A stretch of 64,000 nucleotides of DNA, taken from positions 111,926,821 through 111,990,820 of the forward strand of contig NC_035437.2 in NCBI RefSeq assembly GCF_002127325.2, read 5' to 3'. Both the position numbers and the translations under genes were made by a program. This DNA comes from Helianthus annuus. Taxonomy: Eukaryota; Streptophyta; Magnoliopsida; Asterales; Asteraceae. Of this stretch, positions 11,475 through 23,469 are shown piece after piece. The number at the start of each line of letters is the position of its first letter. The first letter of the stretch is position 1. A model generated the notes under the pieces. It did not search any database, was not told where the DNA came from, and saw only the letters and a list, made by a program, of their open reading frames with translations.

Positions 11475-11970
11475 TGTTGGTGCATACATCTGTCGACTTC
11501 GTCTTGTATCGAGTCTTATATTAGTATTGTTAGATCAGGGCACGTTGTACGAGAAAATGTCAAATCATATGTTTGTAAATGCTGTTTTCGCTCCAAGAGG
11601 TTAATTCCGCTCGAAATGACTTTAGACACTTTCGAGCGGAATCACGAGATTCTAATTCCGCTCCAACTGATCCTGTTGTCTTTCGAGCAGAATCACAATA
11701 TTCTAATTCCGCTCCAAATGATTTGTGTGTCTTCGAGCGGAATCAAGGTCCCTATAAATACCCTCTTGAACGAAATCATATGTAACGTTCTTGTTTTCCG
11801 GTACCGAACTGCTGCCAAAGTGCCGTTTAACTGTAATCAGTGTGAAATCATCAATACAAGGCAAATTTAAGTATATCAAGCTGTTTTTCAAGTCCGTTTC
11901 TTATTTTCCGCATCTGAAACGGATAAGAGCTCATCTGATTGACTCGTTTGGGTCAGCACGCGATCCTACA
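11475..11970 (+). repeat. Copia-like 3' LTR
   Basis: This 496-bp partner of 4595-5091 holds the same inverted-repeat plan (a 13-bp arm pair at about 11604-11642) and a TATA box ctataaatac near 11752. The segment about 11690-11785 is clearly divergent from the 5' LTR, while both flanks are nearly identical. Confidence 0.93.
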
Positions 11971-12066
11971 ACCCACCACCCACCACTATCACAACACCAT
12001 CATCCACTACCATCATCCATTGTCCATCATAGAGTGTGTGAGTCGTCTCGGGATCCAAGATTGATC

Positions 12067-12840
12067 GTAAGAGTTCTTGACAATGAAAGGCCATGTTTGC
12101 CTAAGTCTCTTACATCACTTGGTGAAGACAAGTGTTTAGTGTAATACTTTTTATGTTTAATCTTTTGCACTTTTTAATTGGTTTTGTATTAATGACTTTA
12201 ATTACTAGTTTCTTATGTTGAAGGTGATTCTTCCTTATCGTTTGTCCGTGGTGTCTTGGCATTATTTTACTGTCTATATAAAATAAAAGATTTTCACCAC
12301 TCATATCTCCACGATCTATATGGAGGTATGTTGGCTACCTGGTCGGGGGTTAAGGGAACGGTTTGGTAAGAGTCTTGCCATTGTTAAGTGTATAGATCCT
12401 GCAAAGGACCTGGGTCAAATTTAGTAGGACCTCCTTCAATACCCAACGGTATTGGATGGCGGGGGTCCGAACTCTTTGATCCCCTCATAAGTTAAACTAC
12501 TATTAAAACTTTAACCCGGCTACTTAGGACTATATCCCTGCTGACTCAGACTACTTAGCCGAGAGTAACGTCGCCTTCAAAAGAGGAGCCTACCACATTA
12601 TGCATTAATAACTTAATTAATTATCTTTCAATAATCCGACCCTTTAGGATTGTATTCTTGCTGACTCAAACTACTTGGTTGAGGGTAACGTCGCCTTCAA
12701 AAGAGGGGCCTACTACAATAACTAAGGTAATCTCTTAAACAAGTGCAAAAGTGCAAAGATAATCAAAGGTTACACTACACACGAGTCGGATCCAAGTGAT
12801 TCATCTTGTCTACCTGTTTTTATTTTTATTTTATTTTCAG
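12067..12840 (+). other. Possible LTR-internal intron (Athila-like 5' LTR)
   Basis: A donor-like GTAAGA at 12067 follows the LTR exon region. A strong pyrimidine tract ending TTTTATTTTCAG at 12840 lies 276 bp before the LTR end. The same pair is at 29652 and 30425 in the 3' LTR (275 bp before the end). Splicing is inferred only from the sequence signals. Confidence 0.35.
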
Positions 12841-13116
12841 CATTTTAGTTAGTTTTATTTTTCTAGTTTGAAAAACCTTTTTTTTTCTAACTTTTGATTT
12901 GATTAGACGTTGAGGATAAACCGGTACTAAAAGCTCTTATGTCCTTGGACGACCTCGGTATCTTACCAACACTATACTACGTCCACCATGGGTGCACTTG
13001 CCCATATGTGTGTTTAGTGTTAGTGAATATCGTGTTTATAAATTTAAAACTTGGCTAAAAAGTGTAAAAAGGGCTTAAAATATACACCTAAATTATATCG
13101 CACTTCACACGCATCA

Positions 13117-13631
13117 AGTTTTTGGCGCCGTTGCCGGGGACACAAGGATTTTAAGAAAGTTAGGAATCAGCGGCGTAATCATTTTTTCTATTTTATTTTT
13201 TTAGGATTTTCTTAGTTTTTCAGCTTCTGCAGAGCTCAGCACGGGCCGTGCCTGGTCGGACACGGGTCGTGCCCAGCAGTGTCACTTACAGTCTTTATTT
13301 TCCAAGTTACAGAGAGCTGGCACGGGGCCGTGTCGGTGCAACACGGGGCCGTGTCTAACTTTCCAGTAACAGGGACCCGGAAAAAAATCTCTGTATCTCC
13401 GACCACGGGCCGTGTTCACTGAGCACGGGGCCGTGGTGAACTTCCTGACCAACATTCTTTTCTGTTTTTATTGTAGGACTTGGAACCAGACACCAAATCT
13501 GAACCTTCTACGTAGTGTATGAGCTCCGGTTCTAGTAGAGACATAAAAGAACCTCTAGAAGAACCCGAACGCTTTCCAGAAAAAGACTTAAAGCTAAAAA
13601 CTAAGAGAAGGTTTCGGGGGACCCACTTCCA
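13117..13631 (+). other. Leader of the Athila-like element with palindrome arrays
   Basis: This stretch runs from the LTR end to the likely gag start. It holds the primer site, an AT-rich part, and three paired CACGGGCCGTG-type units at 13236-13278, 13318-13358 and 13400-13438. A short ORF opens at 13519 (MSSGSSRDIKEP) and runs into the gag region in a shifted frame. Confidence 0.65.
13123..13140 (+). other. Primer-binding site, tRNA-Asp
   Basis: TGGCGCCGTTGCCGGGGA starts six bases after the LTR end. It matches the complement of the 3' end of plant tRNA-Asp(GUC), the primer associated with Athila/Tat-type gypsy elements. Confidence 0.88.
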
Positions 13632-14855
13632 ATGGCGGACCAACGTACCCTCATGGATTAACTATGACCCACCGTGGGTAATCTCGGCGCCGCTATCAAT
13701 GCACCGAATGTTGAAGCTAACAACTTCGAACTTCGGCCACATTTGGTACAAATGCTTCATAACTCCGCAACCTTCCATGGGCTTGCGGACGAGGATCCCC
13801 ATCTACATATTACTAATTTCTTAGAAATATGTGATACCTTTCGTATCAATGGAGCATCAAATGACGCCATCCGCCTTCGAATGTTTCCCTTTTCACGAAA
13901 AGACCGAGCAAAAGCTTGGCTCAACGCCCTCCCAGTTGGTTCGGTAAACACCTGGGATGAACTAGCCCAAAAGTTTTTATATAAGTATTTCCCTCCCGCT
14001 AAAACGGCTAAATTAATGACTGAAATTAATACATATTCACAAGAGGATGGGGAATCCTTATATGAAACTTGGGAAAGGTTCAAGGAGCTATTGCGAAAGT
14101 GTCCTCATCACGGTCTTGCGGTATGGCAACAAGTATCCACTTTCTACAATGGGTTATTTCCACACACAAGACAAACACTTGACTCTAGCTCCGGGGGACT
14201 TTTAGGTAATCGCCGCCCGCATGAAATATACAATCAAATTGAGGAAATTGCTCAAACCAATTTTCAGTGGCACACTCTCCGAGGCAATAAATCCATTTCC
14301 CCGGGCGCCCATAAGGTTGATGAAAGCACTTCTTTACAAGCCTAAATCGAGGCCCTTTCTTCAAAAATCAAAAAGTTAGAAATAACAAAAACGGTCTCGG
14401 TTATGGCTTGTGAAGGGTGTGGTGGGCCACATGAAAATTGGAGTTGTATGAAAGAAACAGATGATCAACCAGAGTCGGTAAACTACATTGATAATAGACC
14501 TAGGCCGTCGGGTCCTCCAGCGGGTACCTACAACCAAGGATGGCGTAACCACCCTAACCTTGGTTGGAGAGAACCCGGCAATAGTAGTAACCAACAAAGC
14601 CTAAACCAATGAACAAACTTTCAACAACCAAGAAATGAGTCACAAAATTTCCCTCAACAACAAGGTGGACGAGAAAGGCTTGAAGATACTGTATCTCGCC
14701 TCATCTCCGACACTGAAAAGAAAAACTCGGATCGATTTCAACAATTGGAATCGAATTTTAGAAATCAACAAGCTAGTATACAAAACATTGAAAAACATAT
14801 AAATCAATTAGCTCAAAATTTCTCCGAGAGACCACAAGGCGCATTACCATGGTAA
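13632..14855 (+). pseudogene. gag: Athila-like gag, broken
   Basis: The apparent start ATG at 13632 leads through small frame disruptions near 13660 into a frame reading GNLGAAINAPNVEANNFELRP. The gag core follows, with FPFSRKDRAKAWLNALP, NTWDELAQKFLYKYFPP and ESLYETWERFKELLRKCPHHG, the pattern of the plant retrotransposon gag domain (Athila/Tat style). A compact finger CEGCGGPHENWSC (C-x2-C-x3-H-x4-C) lies near 14409-14447, with a Q/N-rich, coiled stretch after it. Stops at about 14343, 14610 and 14853 interrupt the frame. Gag would form the particle. Protease follows in another frame after a shift near 14855-14910. It is not functional as it stands. Confidence 0.85.
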
Positions 14856-14910
14856 TACCGAAACAAACCCAAAAGCACAAGTCCATCTCATAACATTAAG
14901 AAACCGTACC

Positions 14911-15759
14911 GTGGGTTCCGAAGAAGCTCCACCACCGCTAACTGAGGGAAGCACAACACCGCCCCAAAAAGAGAAGACTTCTCCTCTAATTCAAGAGCCT
15001 ACCAAGGCTCCACCGGTTCCATACCCCAGTAGGTTAATTCGTCAAAAGACCAATGAGCAATTTGCAAAATTCGAAAATCTACTAAAACAATTGCATGTTA
15101 ATATTCCTTTTATCGAAGTCCTAACTCAAATGCCTAAATACTCAAAATTCATGAGGGACTTCCTCACTCATAAAAGGAAAATTGAATCATTGCAATTAGT
15201 TAACTTAGGCGAAGAATGCTCCGCCCTCGTACTCAACAAAATCCCACAAAAGAAGATTGATCCTGGAAGCTTCACAATTCCTTGCTCGATCGGGGAATCC
15301 CCCGTTCGTAATGCACTAGCCGACCTTGGGGCTAGCATTAACCTCATGCCTGCATCAATGTTCAAATGACTCGGCCTAGGAAAAGCAATCCCTACCAAGA
15401 TGAGTATACAACTTGCCGACAGATAAGTCAAATACCCACAAGGTGTCGCTGAAAATCTATTGGTCAAAGTAAAAAAATTCGTCTACCCGTCCGACTTTGT
15501 CATACTAGATATGGAAGAGGACACCGAAGTCCCCCTCATACTAGAGAGGCCATTTCTAGCCACCGCGCAAGCAGTGGTAGACATGAATGACGGAACACTT
15601 ACTTTGAAGTTTGGGGATAGGGAAGTGAAGTTTGGAGTTGGGAAGAGAGTAGAGGACGATGACCCGGTCAATTACATGAGGGTCATTGATTCGAGTTTGG
15701 ATGATGCTCTCCGACGGTGCAACATGGGATGCAAAACATCCCGCTCGAAAAATACATGA
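14911..15759 (+). pseudogene. Athila-like aspartic protease region, broken
   Basis: The frame begins MGSEEAPPPLTEG, continues with FENLLKQLHVNIPFIEVLTQ and MPKYSKFMRDFL, and reaches the protease active-site region ALADLGASINLMP, where D-L-G-A-S is the plant Athila/Tat form of the aspartic motif. After stops at about 15367 and 15424 the same frame continues with FVYPSDFVILDMEED, VPLILERPFLATA and a beta-strand region GTLTLKFGDREV, typical of the C-terminal half of this protease. It ends at 15759, where a polyprotein of this type would continue to RT. No RT follows. This supports the view that the element had lost pol before it inserted. Confidence 0.82.
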
Positions 15760-17530
15760 CCTCACTTTGGGTCTAGCCAAGGACCCTTATAAACGTGGCG
15801 CACCACGGAGGCGTTCCGCGGAACTATCCTTAGTTTAGCTTAGATTAATTTTTAACTTAATTTGCTTAAATAAAACACACTCGGGATGGTCAAGGATAAC
15901 AAGGGAGTCGAGAAACATCACCCCATGCACAAAAACAGAGCCATCCGACAAAAATTTCTTCGTTACAGCAAGTTCAGCACGGGCCGTGTCCGCCCAACAC
16001 GGCCGCGTGCTGCACAATCTGCAGAAATCGCCTAGTTCAGGTAACTGGACACGGGCCGTGTTCACTGAACACGCCCCCGTGTCCAGGCTTCTATTCCTCT
16101 TTATTAAATTTTGTCACTGGCACCTGAACACGGGGCTGTGTCCAGAGTGCCAGTAACATAAAATTTTGCTTCTAACACCCTTTTACACATTCAATCAACG
16201 TAAAAACTTATTTTTGGGACACAATGAGGACAATGTGTAATTTAAGTGTGGGGGGGATGCTAAAACTTTGAATCTTGCAAGTCCTAATTAACAAGCCTTA
16301 CACAAAACTCTATTGGAACCGCTAATCACCCCAAATTTTTTTCAAAAAAAAAAATTTCATTTTTTTTACTTGTCTAAGTTTAAGTTGGGAATTTCAAGTT
16401 CTAACAAGGTTATATTTTTACAAGTTTACAACCAATAGCGTCGTGATAAAAAGAACCAACATAGGAAAATTATGAAACGGCATGACAAGCTTAGTTAAAT
16501 TTTGATTATATATACTTGATCACATAAAAACCCATTCCCACAAAAGTGAGTTTTGAGTGTTTATTGAGCATACAAATACATATCTTTACACTAAATGCTC
16601 ATTTTTCGTTTCTTGTGTGAATAGCCGCTTGGTTCGTACGACTCTAGAACTTGCCACGACAATGCATTCCCGGTCCTTACCAACTTAAACCCGAGTAAGT
16701 AAATGATGGAGGCATTAGGACTAACCCTTTTTTCTTTCTACACCATTATTTTTCATTTTTTTTTCACCACCTACCCAAAATCCCCCTAGTTAACCCCTTT
16801 GAGCCCAAACCTTTTCATTTCTTAACCCAAAACAATCACCTTTTTTACGCACCTAAACCTTTTTATTTTAACCCTTTCTTTTAGTAACAAAGCTCGGTTT
16901 TTCTTATGACTTTTCAAAAAAAAAAAATTATAGTTGATGAAACCAAATAAACAAACAAGTCCATCAAAATTAACCTTGTTTGAAAGAAATGGTTCATCAA
17001 AATAAAAAATAAAATTGTGAAAAAAAAGTCTTTAAGAAAAAAACCCGATGCTTTTTACGCTTTTCGCCCTTTTACTAACCACTAACCCAACCACCCACCT
17101 TTAGCCCAAGCCTAACCCTTCACCCAAAAAGTCCTCTTGATATTTACAAAGGTATATAGTTAAAAAGGAAGAGGATTGATTGCTTGGCAAGCCTATGGTA
17201 GGATTAAGTTCCATGCCGCTCTCGAGTGATTCACTAAAAATACACCTTCGGCCGAGTGTTGAGTGATCCCCCGTGAGGTATGTGAACTTGTATATAATGG
17301 AACTAAAAAAAAAGGCATGGTATGCCTAATAAGTAATTTATCTTATAAAACATTTTTAATAAATCATGACGAATAGGATTGTAAATAAATAAAAATAAAA
17401 CTAAATAAGGAATCTTGGAAATCCCGACACTCTATGACAAGTCCAAAAACCTTCTCTTCTACCCATTGCATTTGGGATTGAAAAAGCCACATTATAAAGA
17501 GTTTTGCTTGAGGACAAGCAAAGATTCAAG
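15760..17530 (+). other. 3' noncoding region of the Athila-like element
   Basis: No coding region is recognised in this 1.8 kb. It holds palindrome units of CACGGGCCGTG type at 15974-16012, 16048-16087 and 16128-16155. Long T- and A-rich tracts lie at 16330-17060, and the conserved segment around 17230-17280 also occurs, inverted, in L0 at 180-240. The repeat of the LTR palindrome here is notable. Confidence 0.7.
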
Positions 17531-17542
17531 TGTGGGGGTATT
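17531..17542 (+). other. Polypurine tract of the Athila-like element
   Basis: tgtgggggtatt abuts the 3' LTR start TGATGTGC. Confidence 0.85.
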
Positions 17543-17623
17543 TGATGTGCATAAAATGCAACATATAAATTACATCAATTGTGGCATAAAACTAACCCCT
17601 TTTTAGTACTAATGTTGGAAAAA

Positions 17624-17628
17624 GTGTG
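17624..17628. repeat. Target-site duplication gtgtg of chromovirus A (left copy)
   Basis: The bases gtgtg recur at 29089-29093. The 5' LTR of the host element shows the empty site at about 4124-4130 (aaagtgtgctttg). Confidence 0.93.
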
Positions 17629-19736
17629 TGTCACACCCCAACCGATGGCGGAATCATCGGGGCATGGCACTGAGCGAAACAGATTGTCCAGAAGTTTCCA
17701 CAACAACTATCATTACTATTTAGTTTAATTAATACGTCCCATACCGTATCCCAAATAGTAAAACAAATTATTACAGATAACAACTAGTCAAACGTTATGT
17801 TCCGACAACTCAGATTCAAATATAAATAATATAATTGTTCAAATGCCACTAGAGACTCGATCTGCAAGATCTACAGACAACTATGGTCTAGAAGCTTATT
17901 CTAAGCTCGCCTTCCTAGCAGATAAGCATCCTAATTGCCTGCCACATACGTTAAAATAAAGTCAATACATAAAATGTAAAGGTGAGCATACAAGTTTGAT
18001 AATAGCATATAGAGTTCGAAATAGTTTACGCATAACCAGCACGTACACAGAGTAAAACGAAGCATGTTAATTATCGACATGGATCTATCGATACCAATGA
18101 CTGCGGGTTGACTGTCCGAGACAGTTCGCAATACATGATTACCACCGTAATCCATGCAAGTAATTGTCCTTAACAACCCCCGTGTGAACGGGTGCTGAGT
18201 CCAAACTATAGTACTACGTCGTTATGGCAGGTGGATAACATTCCACTTGTAAACATAACAACAAGCTTTCATTTAGTCACGTAATACATGCAGAACGGTT
18301 AGCGTTTAAATAATTGAGTAGCGCGCTCGATTGTGATTTTAGATAAGTAACGTATGTAACACCCAAAAGTGCTAAAGCAAAAAGGGTTCGAGTATACTCA
18401 CAGCGATTGATTGATGGATTGAAGGGAGCGCTTGAGAGTAGGGTTAGCCTGATTAGTTCGATAGCATAACGATGAGTAACGTGTTAAATAGAAACAAGTG
18501 ATGATGGGTCGAACAGCATGGTCGATCGAACTGTAGGTTCGATCGAACGGGTTGTTCGTTCGGTTAGACAGTCCGTTCGAACAGCCTGTTCGATCGGTTG
18601 GACTGTTCGAGTGGATTGTTTCTTCCTTTGAGTAGGATGTGTTTGTGTATGATGGCTTGTCCTTTTGAAGTTTTCGTTGTAGTATTTGAGAACACTGAAG
18701 TGTCTTTACCATTCAGGTCGATCGATCGAACGGTCTGTTCGATCGGCCGGCTTAACCGATCAGTTAGGTACTTCAGAAATGGGTCCTCAGTGGGATGTCA
18801 CCTGATAGGACAGCATGTTCGATCGGGTGGCGCTCCAATACGTCGAACGAGTTGACAAATCGGTTAAGTGTTGAGGCATAGTATCTCATGATCCGAAGAG
18901 TAATTCAACCAACCGTAGTTCGATCGAACATCACTTCGTTCAATACTAGACTTCATGAAATTATTAAAGTGTGGGGCCATGTGCTAGCCGATCGGCTGGC
19001 CTGGTCGATCGGCTGACATGTCCGATCGGTTGGGCTGTTCGTTCGAACAGCCTGTTCGATCGGTCAGCATTCTGACCTGGTCGGCCTGTTCGTCTAACAC
19101 TTGGCTGTTCTGATTGTTTGACATTATATCAAGGTATTTTGACAACGAGCTGAACCATGGCAACTTCGTTCTTACTTGTTTCCCCTGCTCGGACAGGAAT
19201 CACCCAATGTCCGGCCGGTGAATGGTTCGGAACGGTAGTTTAACGCTTAACCCGAAATCGGTGAACCTCGTAGATAGAATCCGAATCTTGAACCACACAA
19301 CCATTAGAATGATTAGTGAGTTGGCTCAAGCTCCATTTTTACCGGTTTGAAGGCATTGAGTGTAAAGAGTTGAAAGAAAGTTGGAAATCCTTCTTTCAAT
19401 CCTTCTCACCATGTAAATGTTCAGATCTGTGATAGATCTTAGTTTGTGTATGTGGAAATCGGCTAGATCCAAGTGATTCTTGGTGGATTGAGGCCAAAAC
19501 ATGAAGTTCTTGAAGAACACCATGATGCCATCATCCTAGAACACTTAGATCTTGATGATTTCACGGTTAGAAATCAAGATTTGAAAGATAGAAAGGTGTA
19601 GGAGTGTGCATAGATAAAAAACATACAAGATTTAGGATGAAATCTTACCGGGATTGAGAGAAATCTGAGAAATAGTGAAGAACACGAGCTGGTCGGTCAG
19701 AGGGTTTCCAAAAGTGGAAAGAATGACAATGACAGG

Positions 19737-19748
19737 CCTATTTATAGG
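19737..19748 (-). promoter_or_regulatory. TATA box of the A LTR
   Basis: The minus strand reads cctataaatagg. The same sequence is at 28422-28433 in the 5' LTR of A, and closely similar boxes occur in the LTRs of B (38241) and C (51175). Confidence 0.7.
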
Positions 19749-19768
19749 CTTCCAAAAGGGGAAAGAGC

Positions 19769-19866
19769 TAGCCGATCGGCCAGGCATCCCGATCGGACAG
19801 CCTGCTCGATTGGACAATCCGTCCGATCGGCTGGGCTGTTCGATCGGCTAGGAGCCTGATCGATCC
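19769..19866. promoter_or_regulatory. CCGATCGG array upstream of the A TATA box
   Basis: About seven CGATCGG-type words occur in 100 bp, starting about 20 bp upstream (minus strand) of the TATA box. The equivalent copy in the 5' LTR is at about 28455-28552. Confidence 0.7.
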
Positions 19867-20419
19867 ACAGCCGGCTTTGAGTGTTCGGTGCGACGATTTC
19901 TGATATTTCGATTTCGATTGAAGACGATATGAATACGATAGAGTTTCCTATTCCAATTACTTTTAGTCCCAACCACTATATCTACATACAAGTATCTATA
20001 TTTCACACTATCCTTTCGCTACCATTCACCATAATTCGATTTCGATTGAGTTCGATTGAGTTTCGAGTTTCGATTCGATTGATCACCACACATAACATAA
20101 AGTAAACACGCACAGGTAACACGTAAGGCACACACACACGTAATATAACACCAAATTCGCATAATTCGAGTTTCGAGTTCGATTGATGATTCGATTAGCT
20201 TGATTATTGATTGATTAACTTTATCGCATTGTTACTTCCTACTATTCACAGTCGTAAAGCGTTTCGCGTCGGTTAAACATTCGATTTGTTCGATTCTTTG
20301 ATTAATAACACTTACTCCACATAATACAAAACATAAAGTAGACTAGTTACAGTCAAAGAGGTCAAACTTGACTTTGACTTTGACTTTGACTTTGACATTC
20401 GGTAACACGGGGTGTTACA

Positions 20420-20437
20420 GCCTCCCCTTGTTTAGGG
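20420..20437 (-). other. A polypurine tract
   Basis: The minus strand reads aaacaaggggaggct directly before the 3' LTR. A TTTCGGGACGAAA word stands 5' of it, as in M1. Confidence 0.78.
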
Positions 20438-20509
20438 AATTTCGTCCCGAAATTAGGCTCAAAGCTGCACAGCACCGTGAATGTTTTACCAATTTCTCGC
20501 TTCAGATAT

Positions 20510-22080
20510 TCATTTAAACAACTGCGGGTACTTAGCCTTCATGTCGCTTTCGAGTTCCCAAGTAAACTCTGCGCCTCGTTTGCCTTCCCATCGGACTTTC
20601 ACGATAGGGATGCGCGAGCGTCTGAGTTGCTTGGTTTGGCGATCCATGATTTCGACAGGCTTTTCTACAAAATGCAGCGTTTCGTTGACTTGAAGGTCGT
20701 CGAGAGGTACAATCAGATCATGATTAGCTAGGCATTTTCGAAGGTTTGACACATGGAAAGTTGGGTGGACGTTACTAAGTTCCTCCGGTAGTTCGAGTTT
20801 GTAGGTGACTTTTCCGATCCTTTCCAGAATCTTAAAAGGTCCAACATATCGAGGCGCTAGTTTCCCTTTCTTGCCGAATCTGACCACACCCTTCCAAGGT
20901 GATACCTTTAGGAGTACGTAGTCGCCAACGTCAAATTCAAGGGGCTTGCGTCTTCTATCGGCGTAACTTTTCTGTCTATCCCTGGCCTTCGACAAGTTGT
21001 CTCGAATCTGGAGGATTTTATCAGTCGTCTCTTGTAGTAGGTCGGGACCAGTTAGTTGCGAATGACCGATCTCGTGCCACACAATAGGTGAACGACATCT
21101 TCTTCCATATAAGGCCTCGAATGGTGCCATTTGTATGCTGGCATGATAGCTGTTGTTGTACGAGAACTCGACTAACGGTAGGTATTTGTTCCAACTACCA
21201 CCGAAGTCTATGACACACGCACAGAGCATGTCTTCAAGAGTACGGATCGTTCTTTCAGTCTGTCCGTCGGTTTGAGGATGGAATGCGGTACTCAGGTTAA
21301 GCGTCGTACCAAGAGCTGCTTGAAACGTTTCCCACAATCGCGAAGTAAACCGAGCATCACGGTCTGAAATGATGTCACGAGGCGTACCATGATTACAAAT
21401 GATCTCGTTGGTGTAGATTCGGGCTAGTCGTTCCACCTTGTAGCTTCCGGTATTGGCAAAAAGTGGGCTGATTTGGTCAGACGATCAACTATAACCCAAA
21501 TGCTGTCGTGACCTGATGGCGCGGGCGGAAGTTTGGCTATGAAATCCATAGCTATACTCTCCCACTTTCATATAGGGATTGGAGGTTGTTCGAGTAAGCC
21601 AGAAGGTCGTTGATGTTCAGCCTTAACTCTCGTACAAGTCAGGCAACTTCCAACATAAAGAGCGATATCCCGTTTCATGCCCGGCCACCAGTGCTTGTAG
21701 CGAAGATCCTGATACATTTTATCGGCACCGGGATGAATAGAATATCGGGATTTGTGGGCTTCGTCCATTATAATTTTTCTCAAATCAGTCCGCTTAGGGA
21801 TCCAAATTCGGTCCAGATAATAGAAGATCCCATTTGCTTTGCTTACCAGTTGCGCTCCATCGTGATAGATCCCCCCTTTCTTCAAAGTGCGTTCATTAAA
21901 GCAAGCATGTTGAGCTTCGCGGATGAGGGTTTCGAGATCATGCTGGGCTTGGGTATTGCGAATACTGAGCAAATAACTCCGTCTGTTGAGCGCGTCGGTA
22001 ACAACATTTGCTTTGCCTGGGTGATAACGAATCTCACAGTCGTAATCGTTAAGAAGTTCTACCCATCGGCGTTGACGCAT
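20510..22080 (-). pseudogene. pol: A pol: end of RNase H, integrase and chromodomain-like tail
   Basis: The minus strand reads the RNase H end ([20 protein letters not shown], then the usual linker), the integrase zinc region (YKHWWPGMKRDIALYV, CLTCTRVKAEHQ), the catalytic core ([30 protein letters not shown]) and the GPFKILERIGKV region. A tail (IPIVKVRWEGKRGAEFTWE) follows, ending at KYPQLFK*. The stop at about 21568 replaces a Trp that B, C and M1 all keep in the same place (PVWKW or PEWKW). A frameshift follows before the core at about 21440. The 308-codon core-plus-tail frame from 21436 to 20510 is otherwise open. This would be the DNA-inserting enzyme of the element. Confidence 0.88.
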
Positions 22081-22089
22081 GTTAAGTTC

Positions 22090-23469
22090 TTTCTGATTAA
22101 AGATGTGTTGTAAACTCCTATGATCGGTGAAGATCGTACACTTGGTACCATACAGGTAGTGTCGCCAAATCTACAATGCAAAAACAACTGTGCCTAGCTC
22201 GAGATCATGGGTTGTATAGTTCTTCTCGTGGATTTTGAGCTGACGAGATGCGTAAGCTATAACCTTGTCCCGTTGCATGAGAACACAACCAAGACCAAGG
22301 TTGGAAGCATAACAATAGACAATGAAATCGTTGTTTCCGTCGGGCAACGTGAGAACAGGAGCATTGCAAAGCATATGCTTGAGGGTTTGAAAAGCAAACT
22401 CTTGTTCAGTTCCCTAAACAAAAGGCTTGTCTTTATGGGTAAGGGCGGTAAGCGGCACAACGATTTTGGAGAATCCTTCGATAAATTGTCGATAATAGCC
22501 CGCTAGTCCGAGAAAAGAAAGAACTTCAGACGAGTTTTTAGGCGTAATCCAGCTCTTAACCGCTTCGATCTTTGCGGGATCGACATGAATACCTTGACTA
22601 TTAACGATGTGACCCAGAAATTGCACCTCCTCCAGCCAGAATTCGCACTTGGAGAACTTGGCATAGAGTTGATTCCCCTGGAATAGCTCGAGAACCAAAC
22701 GTAGATGTTGCGCGTGTTCGGCTTTCGACTTTCGACTTGGAATAGATCAAGACATCGTCGATGAACACGATGACGAAACGGTCTAGAAATGGCTTACACA
22801 CGCGATTCATCAGATCCATGAAACTGCGGGTGCGTCGGTTAAACCAAAAGGCATAACAATGAATTCATAATGGCCGTATCGAGTTTGAAAAGCGGTTTTA
22901 GGTATGTCTTCCTCTTGAATGCGCAATTGATGATAACCCGAACGTAGATCGATCTTCGAGACACACTTGGCACCTTGCAGCCGATCAAATAAGTCATCGA
23001 TTCGAGGTAGAGAATAACGGTTCTTGATGGTTAACTTATTCAACTCCCGACAGTCGATGCACATCCTGAACGACCCATCCTTCTTTTTAACGAAAAGGAC
23101 TGGTGCGCCCCAAGGAGAGGTGCTCAGGTGAATAAAGCCTTTTTCAAGTACCTCCTGGAGTTGGTTCGAGAGTTCCCGCATCTCGGATGGCGCGAGTCGA
23201 TAAGGGGCTTTGGCTACGGGGTTAGCTCCAGGAATGAGGTCGATGCGGAAGTCGATATCACGACTGGGCGGTAATCCGGGAATATCATCAGGGAACACCT
23301 GAGGAAATTCACGGACCACTGGAACGTCTCTGATTTCTGTCTTCCTTTTCTTTTCCTTCTCCGCTACTACGATGTTAGCCAAGAAAGCTCTGTATTCCTT
23401 GCGGAGATACTTGCTCGCTTGGACACACGACATGAGCTTGAGACCTTTCGAAGCAGATTCACCGTACAC
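22090..23469 (-). pseudogene. pol: A pol: reverse transcriptase and RNase H
   Basis: The minus strand reads the RT fingers and palm ([49 protein letters not shown]), the catalytic [10 protein letters not shown] motif (the F-x-D-D form of the RT active site), the connection region ([19 protein letters not shown]) and the start of RNase H ([19 protein letters not shown], where the catalytic D of the usual Y-x-DAS is Tyr). Frameshifts lie near 22810 and 22700, and stops near 22412 (a Trp in B) and 22170. RT copies the element RNA into DNA, and RNase H removes the RNA strand. The upstream frame (protease) is joined through another shift near 23470. Confidence 0.88.

Larger units (their letters stand above)
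4595..11970 (+). mobile_element. Sirevirus-like copia element carrying only a gag-like protein
   Basis: The LTRs at 4595-5091 (497 bp) and 11475-11970 (496 bp) start TGTTGGTGCA and end TCCTACA, with duplication accca. The initiator-tRNA-Met primer site follows the 5' LTR, and a polypurine tract (ctgagggggagtc) precedes the 3' LTR. The internal 6.4 kb encodes one long, broken gag-like protein and then 2 kb with no ORF of note. No protease, integrase, RT or RNase H motif is present. LTR inverted repeats, several polypurine tracts and a long gag are features known for sireviruses. The lineage call is inference, because pol is absent. Confidence 0.88.
4043..13116 (+). repeat. Athila-like 5' LTR, interrupted at 4595-11970
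   Basis: The LTR pieces are 4043-4594 and 11976-13116 (552 + 1141 = 1693 bp). It starts TGATGTGC and ends CACGCATCA. From left to right it holds an AT-rich start, an array of CACGGGGCCGTG-type palindromes, a TATA box at 4526, a pyrimidine-rich stretch cut by the copia element, and AT-rich DNA containing a strong acceptor-like tract ending TTTTCAG at 12840. No gene is seen. Confidence 0.93.
17629..20419 (-). repeat. A 3' LTR
   Basis: This 2791-bp LTR holds arrays of CCGATCGG / TCGATCGA words (18485-18612, 18718-18850, 18985-19092, 19769-19866). The last lies just upstream, on the minus strand, of the TATA box at 19737-19748. Near the plus-strand right end is a short ACTTTG microsatellite (20368-20396). 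Minus-strand splice-like sites are at 19648 (CG then GTAAGA) and 17939 (GTGGCAG). No gene is seen. Confidence 0.92.

Noticed and set aside
17931..18176. ORF pair 17931-18176 and 26591-26860 in the A LTRs
   Set aside because: Conserved because it is in both LTRs of one element. It overlaps the putative acceptor region and shows no protein features.
18485..19092. Repeated CGATCG words in the A LTR considered as a CRISPR-like or satellite array
   Set aside because: Words are short palindromes at irregular spacing inside an LTR. There are no uniform repeats and spacers, and the genome is eukaryotic.
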